Below, one piece after another: positions 12,613 to 20,933 of a DNA stretch of 64,000 nt. The stretch spans positions 1 to 64,000 of the forward strand of contig JANMDQ010000003.1 in NCBI GenBank assembly GCA_031376385.1. Reading direction: 5' to 3'. Numbering within the stretch: the stretch's first letter is position 1; every line of letters starts with the position of its first letter. Both the position numbers and the translations under genes were made by a program. The DNA is from Aquisediminimonas sp031376385. Lineage in GTDB: Bacteria; Pseudomonadota; Alphaproteobacteria; Sphingomonadales; Sphingomonadaceae. Under the pieces are notes generated by a model. That model had not been told where the DNA came from. It was given only the letters and a program-made list of their open reading frames with translations, and did no database searches.

Positions 12613-15507
12613 TTAGAATTTAACGCCTGCCGAAATCCCGTAACGGCGGGGTTCCAGTGTAAAGATATTCGTGAACAAGCCCGATGACTGATCGGTCACA
12701 TAAAGGCCTGTCTGGGCATTGTTATTTGCAATATTCTGAATGAAACCACGGACAAACCATTTATCGTCAGCACCGTTCAATTGGATCTGCGCATTCATCT
12801 GCGCGTAGCCCTTGATCTTGTCAATGTTGCCGTTGAAAATGCTGCCCGTGTGGTCACCCGTGTAGGTAAGGTCGATCCGAGGCACCAATGATAGGCCATT
12901 ACCAAATTCAGCGGTATATTGCGCACCGACGGAGAATTTAGCAACTGGGGCTTGGGGCAGCTTATTGCCCTTGATGTTCACTTCCACGCCCGCATCGCGA
13001 ACTGAGAAGTTCGCACCTTGGTTGGCCTTGAGCACGCTACAAATGCTGAATGCGCCCGTGGCTTGCAAGTTTGTGCCGGGGCCAAAGCTGGTCGGAGCGC
13101 GAAGGCCAAGGCCAGCGTTTACCGCACCAACGAAAGCGTTCACGGCAGCCGCGTTACCCGCCACTGTGGGGACGACAGCACAGTTCGCGCCGTTGGTGAT
13201 GTCCTTGATGATTACAGCATCCGAACGTCCGCCTGACGGATCACGCGGATTGCCGAGGAATTTGTCTGAACTGACCTTCGTGTGCAGGTAGCTGAAACCC
13301 ATGTTCACCAGCACTTCGCGGCTGGGCTTGATGATCGCTTCGGCTTCGATACCATAAATATCAGCGTCGACATTATCATTTACAGCAGTTCGCGCGACGA
13401 TGCGGCTCAATTGCAGGCTCTTATATTGATAATAGAAAGCCGTCAGGTTGAACTGCATTTTGCCGTTCGCAAATGTATTTTTCGAACCGATTTCGAATGC
13501 GTTCACGAATTCAGGAGCAAACCCCTCTGGCACGGCGAAAATTGGTTGCAGCGGCGGATTGATACCGCCCGATTTATATCCGCGCGAGAATGAGGCATAA
13601 AGCAAGCTACGATCCGAAATTTGATAATCGAGCACAGCACGACCGGTGATTTCGCTGAACTTGACGGTGCGCTCTTGGATCAATTGGTTGCCAGCGCGGC
13701 CCGGATCGGCATCAAACGAGCCGACGAAAGGCGAAGAAAAAGCGCTGGTTGACGTGTAAGGTACAAGGAAACTCGCCAGCGTTGAGCGCGCCTGCGAGAA
13801 TTTTTCATCATTGTTATACCTGATGCCTGCCGTCACCTTCATCTTGTCCGAAATGTCGTAATAAGCTTCGGCGAACAGACCGTATGATTTCAGGCTATTC
13901 TCAATGGCGTTGTTGCGAAAGAAGGGCGTGCCCAGATAGGCGGGCGGTAGTGAATTGCCTAGCGCGGTGAATGACCCGAAAACGCCAGTGAAATAGTCGA
14001 TGCCAAAGGCGTTGACATAATAGTCGCCTTCGGTCGTCTTTGAATCGACGTAGATGCCGCCAACGAGGAAGTTGAGCGGCCCGTCAAAATCGCTGCTGAC
14101 GATCGCCTCTGCTGACCAGCTGCGGTTCTTGCTGTTTGACCGGTCATATTCCGCCACTGTGTTTGAGCAGCGTTTGAATCCGCCAAATGCGCCCGTTCCG
14201 GTCGTCTCTGTGTTTGATACGCAAAGAGTGCCATTTGGGCCATTGGGGATCAGAGCCGCGGCAATGGGTGCAAAATAAGGGGTTAGTGCTGCGCCGCCGC
14301 CTCCAGTCGCGAAGGCTTGAAGGGTATTGAGGCCTCCAGCATAGAAGGACCGGTCAGCAACGTTGATGTTGTAATCTTGCCGAGAATCGACTTTCGTTTT
14401 TTGATAGAGGCCAGTCAGTTGTAGCTTCATGGACCCAAATTCTTGTTCCAGCCGCGCCTGATATTGCTGTTCAGAGGTAAAATACTCAGGTTCAAAGTCA
14501 GTGCGAACCTGGCGGACGTTAGCCGGATTCACGAAGTTCGAATTGTTGTCAGGCCCGTAAAGGCTACCGAGGCCAAATGCAGTTGGCAGGCCGTTGATCG
14601 CGAAAAACTCGCGCGATGTCAGCGCGCCGACAAAGGTCGAGTTGTTGTTGGTCGCGCCAAATTCAAGCCGGTCTGGCAGGCAGCCTAACACGCCCGTGGT
14701 GTCGCGTTGACACAGTTGCTTTTGGATACGCGCGCGATTGTCCTTTTCGCGGAAATAATATCCCATCAAATCGACTGTTGTAGTGTCGCTTGGCTGCCAG
14801 CGGATTGACCCACGCACGGCATACATATCGCGACCGTCGATATTGCTATTGTCGAACAGGTTCTTGGTATACCCATCCCGCTTCGAATAATAGCCAGCAA
14901 CGCGAACGCCGATGGTGTCGCCAATGGGGAGGTTCAACATCCCCTTGAACTTCATCGAGTCATAATTGCCATATTCGCCTTCGGCAGCAGCTTTGAATCC
15001 GCTGAGGTCCGGCTTGGCCGTTATAAAGTTGACCACGCCCGCAGTCGCGTTGCGGCCAAAGAGCGTGCCTTGCGGTCCGCGAAGGACTTCGATCCGTTCC
15101 AGATCGAAATATTCCGTTTCAAACAGACGAGTGCCGAGAAGGGGCGTGCCATTGACGTGAATGGCAGTGGCTGAATCGCATGAGTTGCCGACGCAAAGAT
15201 CGCCGATCCCGCGAATAGTGAAGCTGGAACCTGTAAAGTTGCCTTTAGTAAAGGTCACATTGGGGAGGGTGAGTTGCAGGTCGCTCGCGTTTTCAATCTG
15301 CTGCTTGTCCAGCGCCTCGGCAGTGAAGGCGGACACGGCGATTGGAACGCTTTGCAGGGATTCGGACTGGCGCTGGGCCGTGACAACAATTTCGCCAATT
15401 CCAGTGTCATCGGTTTTCTCTTCGGCTGGCGCGGCTTGCTGGGCCAGCGCCGGGGCACCTGCGAGCATTACAAGCGCAGTCGCGCATAGAAGGTCAAACT
15501 TCCTCAT
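12613..15507 (-). CDS. TonB-dependent outer membrane receptor
   Basis: 964 aa. A signal peptide (MRKFDLLCATALVMLAGAPALA-Q) is followed by IGEIVVTAQRQSESLQSVPIAVS, a TonB-box and plug start. The plug continues with SFTIRGIG and ERIEVLRGPQGTLFGRNATAGVVN, and a long 22-strand barrel ends with GISAGVKF, a terminal aromatic as outer-membrane insertion signal. It imports a large or scarce ligand across the outer membrane using TonB energy; the substrate cannot be read from sequence. Sphingomonads carry many such receptors. Start chosen at the signal peptide, with GGGAG upstream. The next gene downstream is a cyclase-family hydrolase, possibly metabolically linked. Confidence 0.93.
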   Translation of the reverse strand: MRKFDLLCATALVMLAGAPALAQQAAPAEEKTDDTGIGEIVVTAQRQSESLQSVPIAVSAFTAEALDKQQIENASDLQLTLPNVTFTKGNFTGSSFTIRGIGDLCVGNSCDSATAIHVNGTPLLGTRLFETEYFDLERIEVLRGPQGTLFGRNATAGVVNFITAKPDLSGFKAAAEGEYGNYDSMKFKGMLNLPIGDTIGVRVAGYYSKRDGYTKNLFDNSNIDGRDMYAVRGSIRWQPSDTTTVDLMGYYFREKDNRARIQKQLCQRDTTGVLGCLPDRLEFGATNNNSTFVGALTSREFFAINGLPTAFGLGSLYGPDNNSNFVNPANVRQVRTDFEPEYFTSEQQYQARLEQEFGSMKLQLTGLYQKTKVDSRQDYNINVADRSFYAGGLNTLQAFATGGGGAALTPYFAPIAAALIPNGPNGTLCVSNTETTGTGAFGGFKRCSNTVAEYDRSNSKNRSWSAEAIVSSDFDGPLNFLVGGIYVDSKTTEGDYYVNAFGIDYFTGVFGSFTALGNSLPPAYLGTPFFRNNAIENSLKSYGLFAEAYYDISDKMKVTAGIRYNNDEKFSQARSTLASFLVPYTSTSAFSSPFVGSFDADPGRAGNQLIQERTVKFSEITGRAVLDYQISDRSLLYASFSRGYKSGGINPPLQPIFAVPEGFAPEFVNAFEIGSKNTFANGKMQFNLTAFYYQYKSLQLSRIVARTAVNDNVDADIYGIEAEAIIKPSREVLVNMGFSYLHTKVSSDKFLGNPRDPSGGRSDAVIIKDITNGANCAVVPTVAGNAAAVNAFVGAVNAGLGLRAPTSFGPGTNLQATGAFSICSVLKANQGANFSVRDAGVEVNIKGNKLPQAPVAKFSVGAQYTAEFGNGLSLVPRIDLTYTGDHTGSIFNGNIDKIKGYAQMNAQIQLNGADDKWFVRGFIQNIANNNAQTGLYVTDQSSGLFTNIFTLEPRRYGISAGVKF

Positions 15508-15681
15508 AACAACCATCTCCCATGTTCTGCCGGTTTTTCCAGCGGATTGACGCGACATTGCACGTTCTGGCGGCAATAGTGCGTTTGCTTTACGCATACG
15601 TCAATGGGAGAAATGAGGCTTATCAAAATAGCTTGGCGACTTTAGCTAAGATTTTTTAGGTGAGGGCAGTTTTAATATTTC

Positions 15682-15706
15682 AAATTGCGCATTTTATGCG
15701 CAATTT
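15682..15706. promoter_or_regulatory. Perfect 25-bp palindrome in the receptor/folE divergent region
   Basis: AAATTGCGCAT (15682-15692) and ATGCGCAATTT (15696-15706) are exact inverted arms around TTT. It lies 63 bases before folE and 175 bases before the receptor start, in an otherwise AT-rich 261-base gap, so it is probably an operator for a dimeric regulator of one or both genes. The regulator is not known. Confidence 0.55.
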
Positions 15707-15768
15707 TCACTCCTACCCCCTAAGGCCGGTATGGAAAACTAGAGGATATTGGGGTTTGTCCTTTCGCC

Positions 15769-16374
15769 ATGAACCAGTATACGAATTTAATGGCTTTAGA
15801 AGAAAATAAGATTCCCGTTCCGGTGGAAGTTGCCGACGCTGTACGAACATTGATCGAATGGTCTGGCGATGACCCTAATCGAGAAGGGCTCCTAGACACA
15901 CCAAAGCGTGTCGCTCGGGCATGGAAAGAATATTGCAGAGGATATGCAGAAGATCCTGGCATACACCTGTCGCGCACTTTTGAAGAAGTCGGCGGATATG
16001 ACGAAGTTGTGATTTTGAAGGGTATTCCTTTCCAGTCACACTGCGAACATCACATGGCACCGATCACCGGAACCGCCTCAATCGCTTACATGCCGAAAGA
16101 CCGCGTTGTTGGGATTTCAAAGCTTGCCCGCGTGCTCCATGGGTATGCCGAACGTTTGCAAGTGCAGGAACGGCTTACGGCAGAGGTCGCCAAATGCATA
16201 TGGGACAATCTTCATCCACAGGGTGTCGCCGTCGTTATTGAGGCGCAACACGGCTGCATGACTGGACGCGGTGTTCGCACCCACGGCGTCGGAATGACGA
16301 CCAGCCGTCTGTTGGGATGTTTCCTAGCTGATTCGAGCAGCCGCAAGGAAGTCCTCAGCCTTATGGGCTATTGA
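15769..16374 (+). CDS. folE: GTP cyclohydrolase I
   Basis: 201 aa, standard length. It converts GTP to 7,8-dihydroneopterin triphosphate, the entry to folate and also to 7-deazaguanine (queuosine) synthesis. Zinc and active-site motifs are intact: QSHCEHHMAPI and EAQHGCMTGRGVRTHG hold the Cys/His/Cys ligands, with DTPKRVARAW near the N-terminus. The decamer-forming C-terminus is complete. queC and queE, which act later in queuosine precursor synthesis, lie 36 kb away in this window. Convergent with rsh, stops four bases apart. Confidence 0.97.
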   Translation: MNQYTNLMALEENKIPVPVEVADAVRTLIEWSGDDPNREGLLDTPKRVARAWKEYCRGYAEDPGIHLSRTFEEVGGYDEVVILKGIPFQSHCEHHMAPITGTASIAYMPKDRVVGISKLARVLHGYAERLQVQERLTAEVAKCIWDNLHPQGVAVVIEAQHGCMTGRGVRTHGVGMTTSRLLGCFLADSSSRKEVLSLMGY

Positions 16375-16378
16375 TAGT

Positions 16379-18466
16379 TCAATTGCGGTCGGCTTGGATG
16401 ACAGCATCTGCGGCACGCAGAGCGGCGACTATTTTAGTGAGATGGAATAGATCATGGACCTCGATGTCGGCGACGTAAGTGTGAAAACTTGTATCCCGTG
16501 CCCCCAGCCGTAAGTTAACGATATTTGCCTTATGTCCCGCAAAGATTCCGGCAATTGCGGCTAAAGATCCTGGCTGATTGTTGACAACTACGGTCACGCG
16601 CGCTGTGCCACCGTCAGACCCATCGCCCCAAGCCAGATCGACCCAATCCGCGTCCAGCCCGTCGGCAAGGCTCTTGCAGTCGATGGTATGGACGACAATC
16701 GCTTCCTCCGCACGGCGAAGGCCAACGATGCGGTCTCCTGGAACGGGGTGGCAGCAGGTGGCAAGGTCAAAGGCGACGCCTGCGGTGAGGCCACGCATCG
16801 AAATAGCTTCTCTCTGGGGCAGAAAGACAGCATGAACGTCTGTGCTGGATCCTGGCATCAAGGCCTCCATCACTTGTGAATCCGTCACGGTCCGCCGCGC
16901 TATGGCCTGCATAAGCGTAGGTTCATCGGTCAGTTTTAGGCGTTTAAGGGCCTGTGTTACCGCATCTTTGCTCAGCTTGGTTGGCAAACGACGGACAATT
17001 TCGTCAAAAATCTTCCGCCCCAGTGCCTCCATTTCGTCCCGCTCTTTGTGGCGGACGAAACGGCGGATGGCGGCACGTGCCTTTCCAGTAATGGCGATAC
17101 TCATCCACCAAGGCTGCGGCTCTTGCGCTTTTGATTTCAGGATCTGCACTTGATCGCCATTTTCAATGGGGGTGCGCAGCGGCACAACGCGGCCATTGAG
17201 CTTCGCACCGACCGTTTGATCACCCAGCGAGGTATGCACTGCATAAGCAAAGTCAATGGCAGTCGCACCTTTGGGTAACTGGATCAATTCACCTTTCGGC
17301 GTGAAGGCAAATATACGATCCTGATACATGGCCATGCGCGTGTGTTCGAGGATTTCCTCAGACGTTTCGGCATGTTCCAGTATCTCGACAAGGTCTTTCA
17401 TCCAGCCAATTTGTGCGTCTGGCATATTGACCGATTGTTTATACAGCCAATGCGCTGCGAAGCCATATTCGGCCTGACCATGCATTTCGTTGCTACGGAG
17501 CTGGATTTCAATTCGCCGGTTTTCGCTGTGAATGACCGAAGTATGCAATGATTTATAACCGTTGCGCTTCGGCGTCGATATATAATCCTTGAACCGCCCC
17601 GGTACCATCGGCCAGCGGCGGTGAATGATCCCCAGCGCATTGTAGCAGGCGTCGACGTCCGGAACGATCGCGCGGAAGGCCATAATGTCGGAAAGCTGCT
17701 CAAAACTAATGTGCCGCTCCGCCATTTTGCGCCAGATCGAATACGGGTGCTTTTCGCGGCCTGATACGTCGGCTTCAATCCCCGCGCGCGATAGGAGCAG
17801 CTTTATCCCGGAACTGATCCGCGCAATCCTGTCACCACCGCCTTCCTGCAACTGCTCCAGTCGCTTCGTTACCGACGCGAAGGCCTCAGGTTCCAGTTCC
17901 TTGAACGCCAGCGTCTGCATTTCTTTCATGAATTCATACATGCCAATCCGCTCTGCCAGCGGGGCATAGATATCCATGGTTTCCTTGGCGATGCGGCGGC
18001 GCTTGGCCTCATCCTTGATGAAATGCAGCGTGCGCATATTGTGCAGCCGGTCGGCAAGCTTGACGAGCAGCACGCGCAAATCGTCTGATGTGGCGAGCAG
18101 GAACTTGCGAAGATTTTCGGCGGCCCGCTGATTGTCTGACATCGCTTCAATCTTGGAAAGCTTCGTTACGCCGTCGACCATGCGCGCTACGTTTGCACCG
18201 AATTTCTGTTCGATTTCGTCGTGTGTCGTCAGTGTGTCTTCGATTGTGTCGTGCAAGATGGCCGTGACTATTGTTTCATCATCCAGATGCAAATCTGTCA
18301 GGATACCCGCGACTTCAATCGGGTGGCTGTAATAGGGGTCTCCCGACGCGCGCAGCTGCGACCCGTGTTTTTGCATTGAAAAAACATAGGCGCGGTTCAG
18401 CAACGCCTCATCAGCGTCGGGGTCATAGCTTTTGACCCGTTCGACAAGTTCATATTGACGTAACAC
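16379..18466 (-). CDS. rsh: Bifunctional (p)ppGpp synthetase/hydrolase (Rsh)
   Basis: 695 aa long-RSH enzyme controlling the stringent response. The N-terminal hydrolase domain has HDTIED (residues ~72-77) and surrounding HD-domain sequence. The synthetase domain has GRFKDYISTPKRNGYKSLHT and IEIQLRS. A TGS domain (FAFTPKGELIQLPKGATAIDFAY) and a C-terminal ACT domain follow. Both catalytic halves look intact, so it should make and degrade the alarmone, as the single Rsh of many alphaproteobacteria does. The start is GTG 18466 (MLRQYELVERV), with a weak Shine-Dalgarno. A 10-bp-arm hairpin lies between it and the YbjN-like gene. Confidence 0.96.
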   Translation of the reverse strand: MLRQYELVERVKSYDPDADEALLNRAYVFSMQKHGSQLRASGDPYYSHPIEVAGILTDLHLDDETIVTAILHDTIEDTLTTHDEIEQKFGANVARMVDGVTKLSKIEAMSDNQRAAENLRKFLLATSDDLRVLLVKLADRLHNMRTLHFIKDEAKRRRIAKETMDIYAPLAERIGMYEFMKEMQTLAFKELEPEAFASVTKRLEQLQEGGGDRIARISSGIKLLLSRAGIEADVSGREKHPYSIWRKMAERHISFEQLSDIMAFRAIVPDVDACYNALGIIHRRWPMVPGRFKDYISTPKRNGYKSLHTSVIHSENRRIEIQLRSNEMHGQAEYGFAAHWLYKQSVNMPDAQIGWMKDLVEILEHAETSEEILEHTRMAMYQDRIFAFTPKGELIQLPKGATAIDFAYAVHTSLGDQTVGAKLNGRVVPLRTPIENGDQVQILKSKAQEPQPWWMSIAITGKARAAIRRFVRHKERDEMEALGRKIFDEIVRRLPTKLSKDAVTQALKRLKLTDEPTLMQAIARRTVTDSQVMEALMPGSSTDVHAVFLPQREAISMRGLTAGVAFDLATCCHPVPGDRIVGLRRAEEAIVVHTIDCKSLADGLDADWVDLAWGDGSDGGTARVTVVVNNQPGSLAAIAGIFAGHKANIVNLRLGARDTSFHTYVADIEVHDLFHLTKIVAALRAADAVIQADRN

Positions 18467-18500
18467 AAAGCCAAAGTGATTGCTTGGGCGGCTTTATGCA

Positions 18501-18540
18501 AGGGGGCTGATGGCCTTTTGCGGCTTATATTCAGCCCCCT
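18501..18540. other. Hairpin between the YbjN-like gene and rsh
   Basis: AGGGGGCTGA (18501-18510) and TCAGCCCCCT (18531-18540) are perfect inverted arms with a 20-base loop. No run of T follows on either strand, so it is not a standard terminator. It could be an RNA structure in the rsh leader or a weak 3' end of the YbjN-like transcript. Confidence 0.45.
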
Positions 18541-18549
18541 GTGAATGGC

Positions 18550-19014
18550 TTACAAGCCGATATGCTTTTTGAACCCCGCAATGGAGGCCTCGAAAAATTC
18601 GATATTGTCGACGAACAAGGCTGCGCTCATCCCACCGTCATCTAGATCGACGTCAAATTCGAGGGCGGGATCACCATCCTTGTCGATGTAAGCGCGGCTG
18701 AAGCGTTTGACCTTGTTCCAGTCATTCATTTGCGACAGTGAAACATCGTCTTTATCCCACGCCGTGTAGAAAGTAACGGTTTTGCAGTCCTTTCCATTGG
18801 TACAGCCGTAAAAATTAACATAGAATTTCGCACCCGATGACGCGCTTTCTATTTTTGGGTCCCCTGTGCTGTCTTTGCTTAGCGCCGCTTTATAACCACC
18901 AGACTGCATGGCATCGACGAGTGAACTTGGCCGCTGCGCTGTTACCATTTGTGCGCTGGCGACGGACGACAAGCTAGCGGTAATTGCAGCGGCGAATAAT
19001 GCGGATTTATACAT
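18550..19014 (-). CDS. Exported YbjN-domain protein
   Basis: 154 aa with a signal peptide MYKSALFAAAITASLSSVASA-Q. The mature part reads as one YbjN-type sensory-domain fold, with VDAMQSGGYKA near its start, FYTAWDKDD in the middle and a terminal helix. Two cysteines (GCTNGKDC) may form a disulfide in the periplasm. Proteins of this type are widespread in sphingomonads and have no proven role. The start follows GGGGAAG. It is divergent from nuoA, with 209 bases between. Confidence 0.8.
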   Translation of the reverse strand: MYKSALFAAAITASLSSVASAQMVTAQRPSSLVDAMQSGGYKAALSKDSTGDPKIESASSGAKFYVNFYGCTNGKDCKTVTFYTAWDKDDVSLSQMNDWNKVKRFSRAYIDKDGDPALEFDVDLDDGGMSAALFVDNIEFFEASIAGFKKHIGL

Positions 19015-19223
19015 GGACTTCCCCTTAATTTCAGTCGGCGCGGGCCCATCATCAGCCCATGGCACGTTGCACCAGATAGCAGGGAACTACGCCTCGTCTT
19101 GTATATTTTCTATGGAGACGAAATCAGGCCAATACCGCCGTTGTTGCGCTTGCGAAGGGTGCAGGGCTGGCCTAAAGGCACGCAATCGAATCCCGGCAGT
19201 TTGCTGGGGGAGGGAGTTCGAAA

Positions 19224-19613
19224 ATGACAACTGGAATGGCCGGCGTTGCTGCTGGTTATTTGCCAATCCTGCTCTTTTTGGGCATTGCGTTTACCCTGTC
19301 GTGCGTATTCGTATTCGCGCCAATGGCGGTTTCGCGCCTGACGGGAACACACAACCCCACCCCTGAAAAGCTTACCGAATATGAATGCGGCTTTCCCGCG
19401 TTTGAAGATAGCCGCGCGCAGTTTGACGTGCGTTTCTATCTGGTTGCGATCCTTTTCATCGTGTTTGATTTGGAGGCCGCGTTTCTTTTCCCCTGGGCTG
19501 TTAGTCTTGGTGAAACTGGCTGGGCCGGATGGACGGGAATGATGGTGTTCCTCGTCGAACTAGCCCTTGGTCTTGTTTACGCTTGGAAAATGGGGGCGTT
19601 AGAATGGGAGTAG
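19224..19613 (+). CDS. nuoA: NADH-quinone oxidoreductase subunit A
   Basis: 129 aa, three transmembrane helices (about residues 12-34, 70-92, 100-120). EKLTEYECGFPAFEDSRAQFDVRFYL is the conserved loop, whose Cys is accessible near the quinone site. It is part of the membrane arm of proton-pumping complex I. First gene of the nuoA-N operon; the 209-base gap upstream should hold the operon promoter, but I cannot name its boxes with confidence. GGGGGAGGGAG lies upstream of the ATG. Confidence 0.96.
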   Translation: MTTGMAGVAAGYLPILLFLGIAFTLSCVFVFAPMAVSRLTGTHNPTPEKLTEYECGFPAFEDSRAQFDVRFYLVAILFIVFDLEAAFLFPWAVSLGETGWAGWTGMMVFLVELALGLVYAWKMGALEWE

Positions 19614-20143
19614 AACTCATTGGCGCTCCGGGCGCAGAAACGCTCCCCGATGCCAGCTTTTTCAACGGTTTGAACGACGAATTGTCGAACAAAGGCTACC
19701 TGGTCGCCAGCACAGAGGAATTATTCCAATGGGCGCGCACAGGCTCGCTCTGGTGGATGACCTTTGGCTTGGCCTGTTGTGCGGTCGAAATGATCCATGT
19801 GAACATGCCGCGATATGACCTTGAACGCTTTGGCGCGGCCCCCCGTGCCAGCCCGCGTCAATCAGATGTGATGATCGTTGCAGGCACGCTTTGCAATAAA
19901 ATGGCCCCTGCGCTGCGGCGGGTTTATGATCAAATGTCTGATCCTAAATATGTCATTTCGATGGGCAGCTGCGCGAATGGCGGTGGATATTACCACTATA
20001 GCTATTCCGTTGTGCGCGGGTGTGACCGCATTGTGCCTGTTGATATCTATGTGCCGGGCTGCCCGCCAACGGCCGAGGCCTTGCTTTACGGCATCATGCA
20101 ATTGCAGCGTAAAATTCGCCGGGTCGGGACAGTAGAACGGTGA
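19604..20143 (+). CDS. nuoB: NADH-quinone oxidoreductase subunit B (N2 cluster)
   Basis: 179 aa. It carries the terminal 4Fe-4S cluster N2 that reduces quinone: the adjacent Cys pair in GLACCAVEMIH, then GTLCNKMAPALRRVYDQM, GSCANGGGYY and VPGCPPTAEALLYG. The start ATG 19604 overlaps the nuoA end by ten bases and gives the family N-terminus; the frame upstream is within nuoA. Its own stop context GTGA matches the nuoC start context, with a palindromic repeat now between them. Confidence 0.97.
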   Translation: MGVELIGAPGAETLPDASFFNGLNDELSNKGYLVASTEELFQWARTGSLWWMTFGLACCAVEMIHVNMPRYDLERFGAAPRASPRQSDVMIVAGTLCNKMAPALRRVYDQMSDPKYVISMGSCANGGGYYHYSYSVVRGCDRIVPVDIYVPGCPPTAEALLYGIMQLQRKIRRVGTVER

Positions 20144-20157
20144 GGAGGAATGCTCAC

Positions 20158-20312
20158 ATCTCCCTCTCCCTTGACGGGAGAGGATATGAAGACTTGGCAG
20201 CTTGCTGCCTAGTCGCAATTGGTGAGGGTGGAGTCACGCGCCCCGCCCTCACAAGACTTGCTAGGCAACAAATTGCCAAGCCAAGTCTTTCTCTCCCGCA
20301 AGGGGAGAGAGG
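20158..20312. repeat. Palindromic repeat, family C, copy 1 (between nuoB and nuoC)
   Basis: Terminal CTCCCTCTCCCTTGACGGGA-type and TCTCTCCC/GGGAGAGA hairpins flank an internal cruciform: AAGACTTG (20253-20260) pairs with CAAGTCTT (20282-20289), and between them GGCAA pairs with TTGCC. The copy at 49997-50168 shares the plan with different bases. The right terminal arm ends in GGGGAGAGAGG just before the nuoC GTG. Confidence 0.8.
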
Positions 20313-20315
20313 TTC

Positions 20316-20933
20316 GTGAGCCACTCAGCCCCCAAATATGCGCCCAACAAAGGCGTTGCCACCGCGATCAAGAAGGCGCTTGGCAAAGACATGCTGAGCA
20401 TTGTCGAGGCCAACGGTGAAATCGCTGTCACCGTAAAACGCGACAAGCTGATCGGCGTGATGATGCAGCTGCGTGATACATGCGATTATCAGCAGTTGAT
20501 GGAAATAGCAGGCGTTGATTGGCCAGATCGTGATCCCCGGTTTGAGGTCGTCTACTGCCTTCTCTCACTGACCAAAAACCACCGCATCCGTGTGCATGTG
20601 GAAACCAACGAAGACCAGCCAGTGCCATCGCTGACGGATATGTGGCCAGTTGCTGGGTGGCTGGAACGCGAAGTTTTTGACATGTACGGTGTCCTTTTCG
20701 CGGGCAACGAGGATCTGCGACGGATATTGACTGATTACGGCTTCACCGGCCACCCGCAGCGCAAGGATTTTCCGCTGTCTGGTTATGTTGAGCTCCGCTA
20801 TTCTGAGGATCATAAGCGGGTGATGTATGAACCTGTGCAACTGGCGCAGGATTTCCGATCCTTTGACTTTATGTCTCCGTGGGAAGGTGCCGATTACATC
20901 CTACCCGGTGATGAGAAGGGAGCGAAGAAGTGA
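20316..20933 (+). CDS. nuoC: NADH-quinone oxidoreductase subunit C
   Basis: 205 aa, the separate (not NuoCD-fused) 30-kDa subunit of the peripheral arm. WLEREVFDMYGVLFAGNEDLRRILTD is the family signature, with RKDFPLSGYVELRYSED after it and the conserved C-terminal FRSFDF. The start is GTG 20316; its Shine-Dalgarno (GGGGAGAGAGG, 20302-20312) is supplied by the right arm of the preceding repeat and could be masked in its hairpin. The stop overlaps nuoD as GTGA. Confidence 0.95.
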   Translation: MSHSAPKYAPNKGVATAIKKALGKDMLSIVEANGEIAVTVKRDKLIGVMMQLRDTCDYQQLMEIAGVDWPDRDPRFEVVYCLLSLTKNHRIRVHVETNEDQPVPSLTDMWPVAGWLEREVFDMYGVLFAGNEDLRRILTDYGFTGHPQRKDFPLSGYVELRYSEDHKRVMYEPVQLAQDFRSFDFMSPWEGADYILPGDEKGAKK

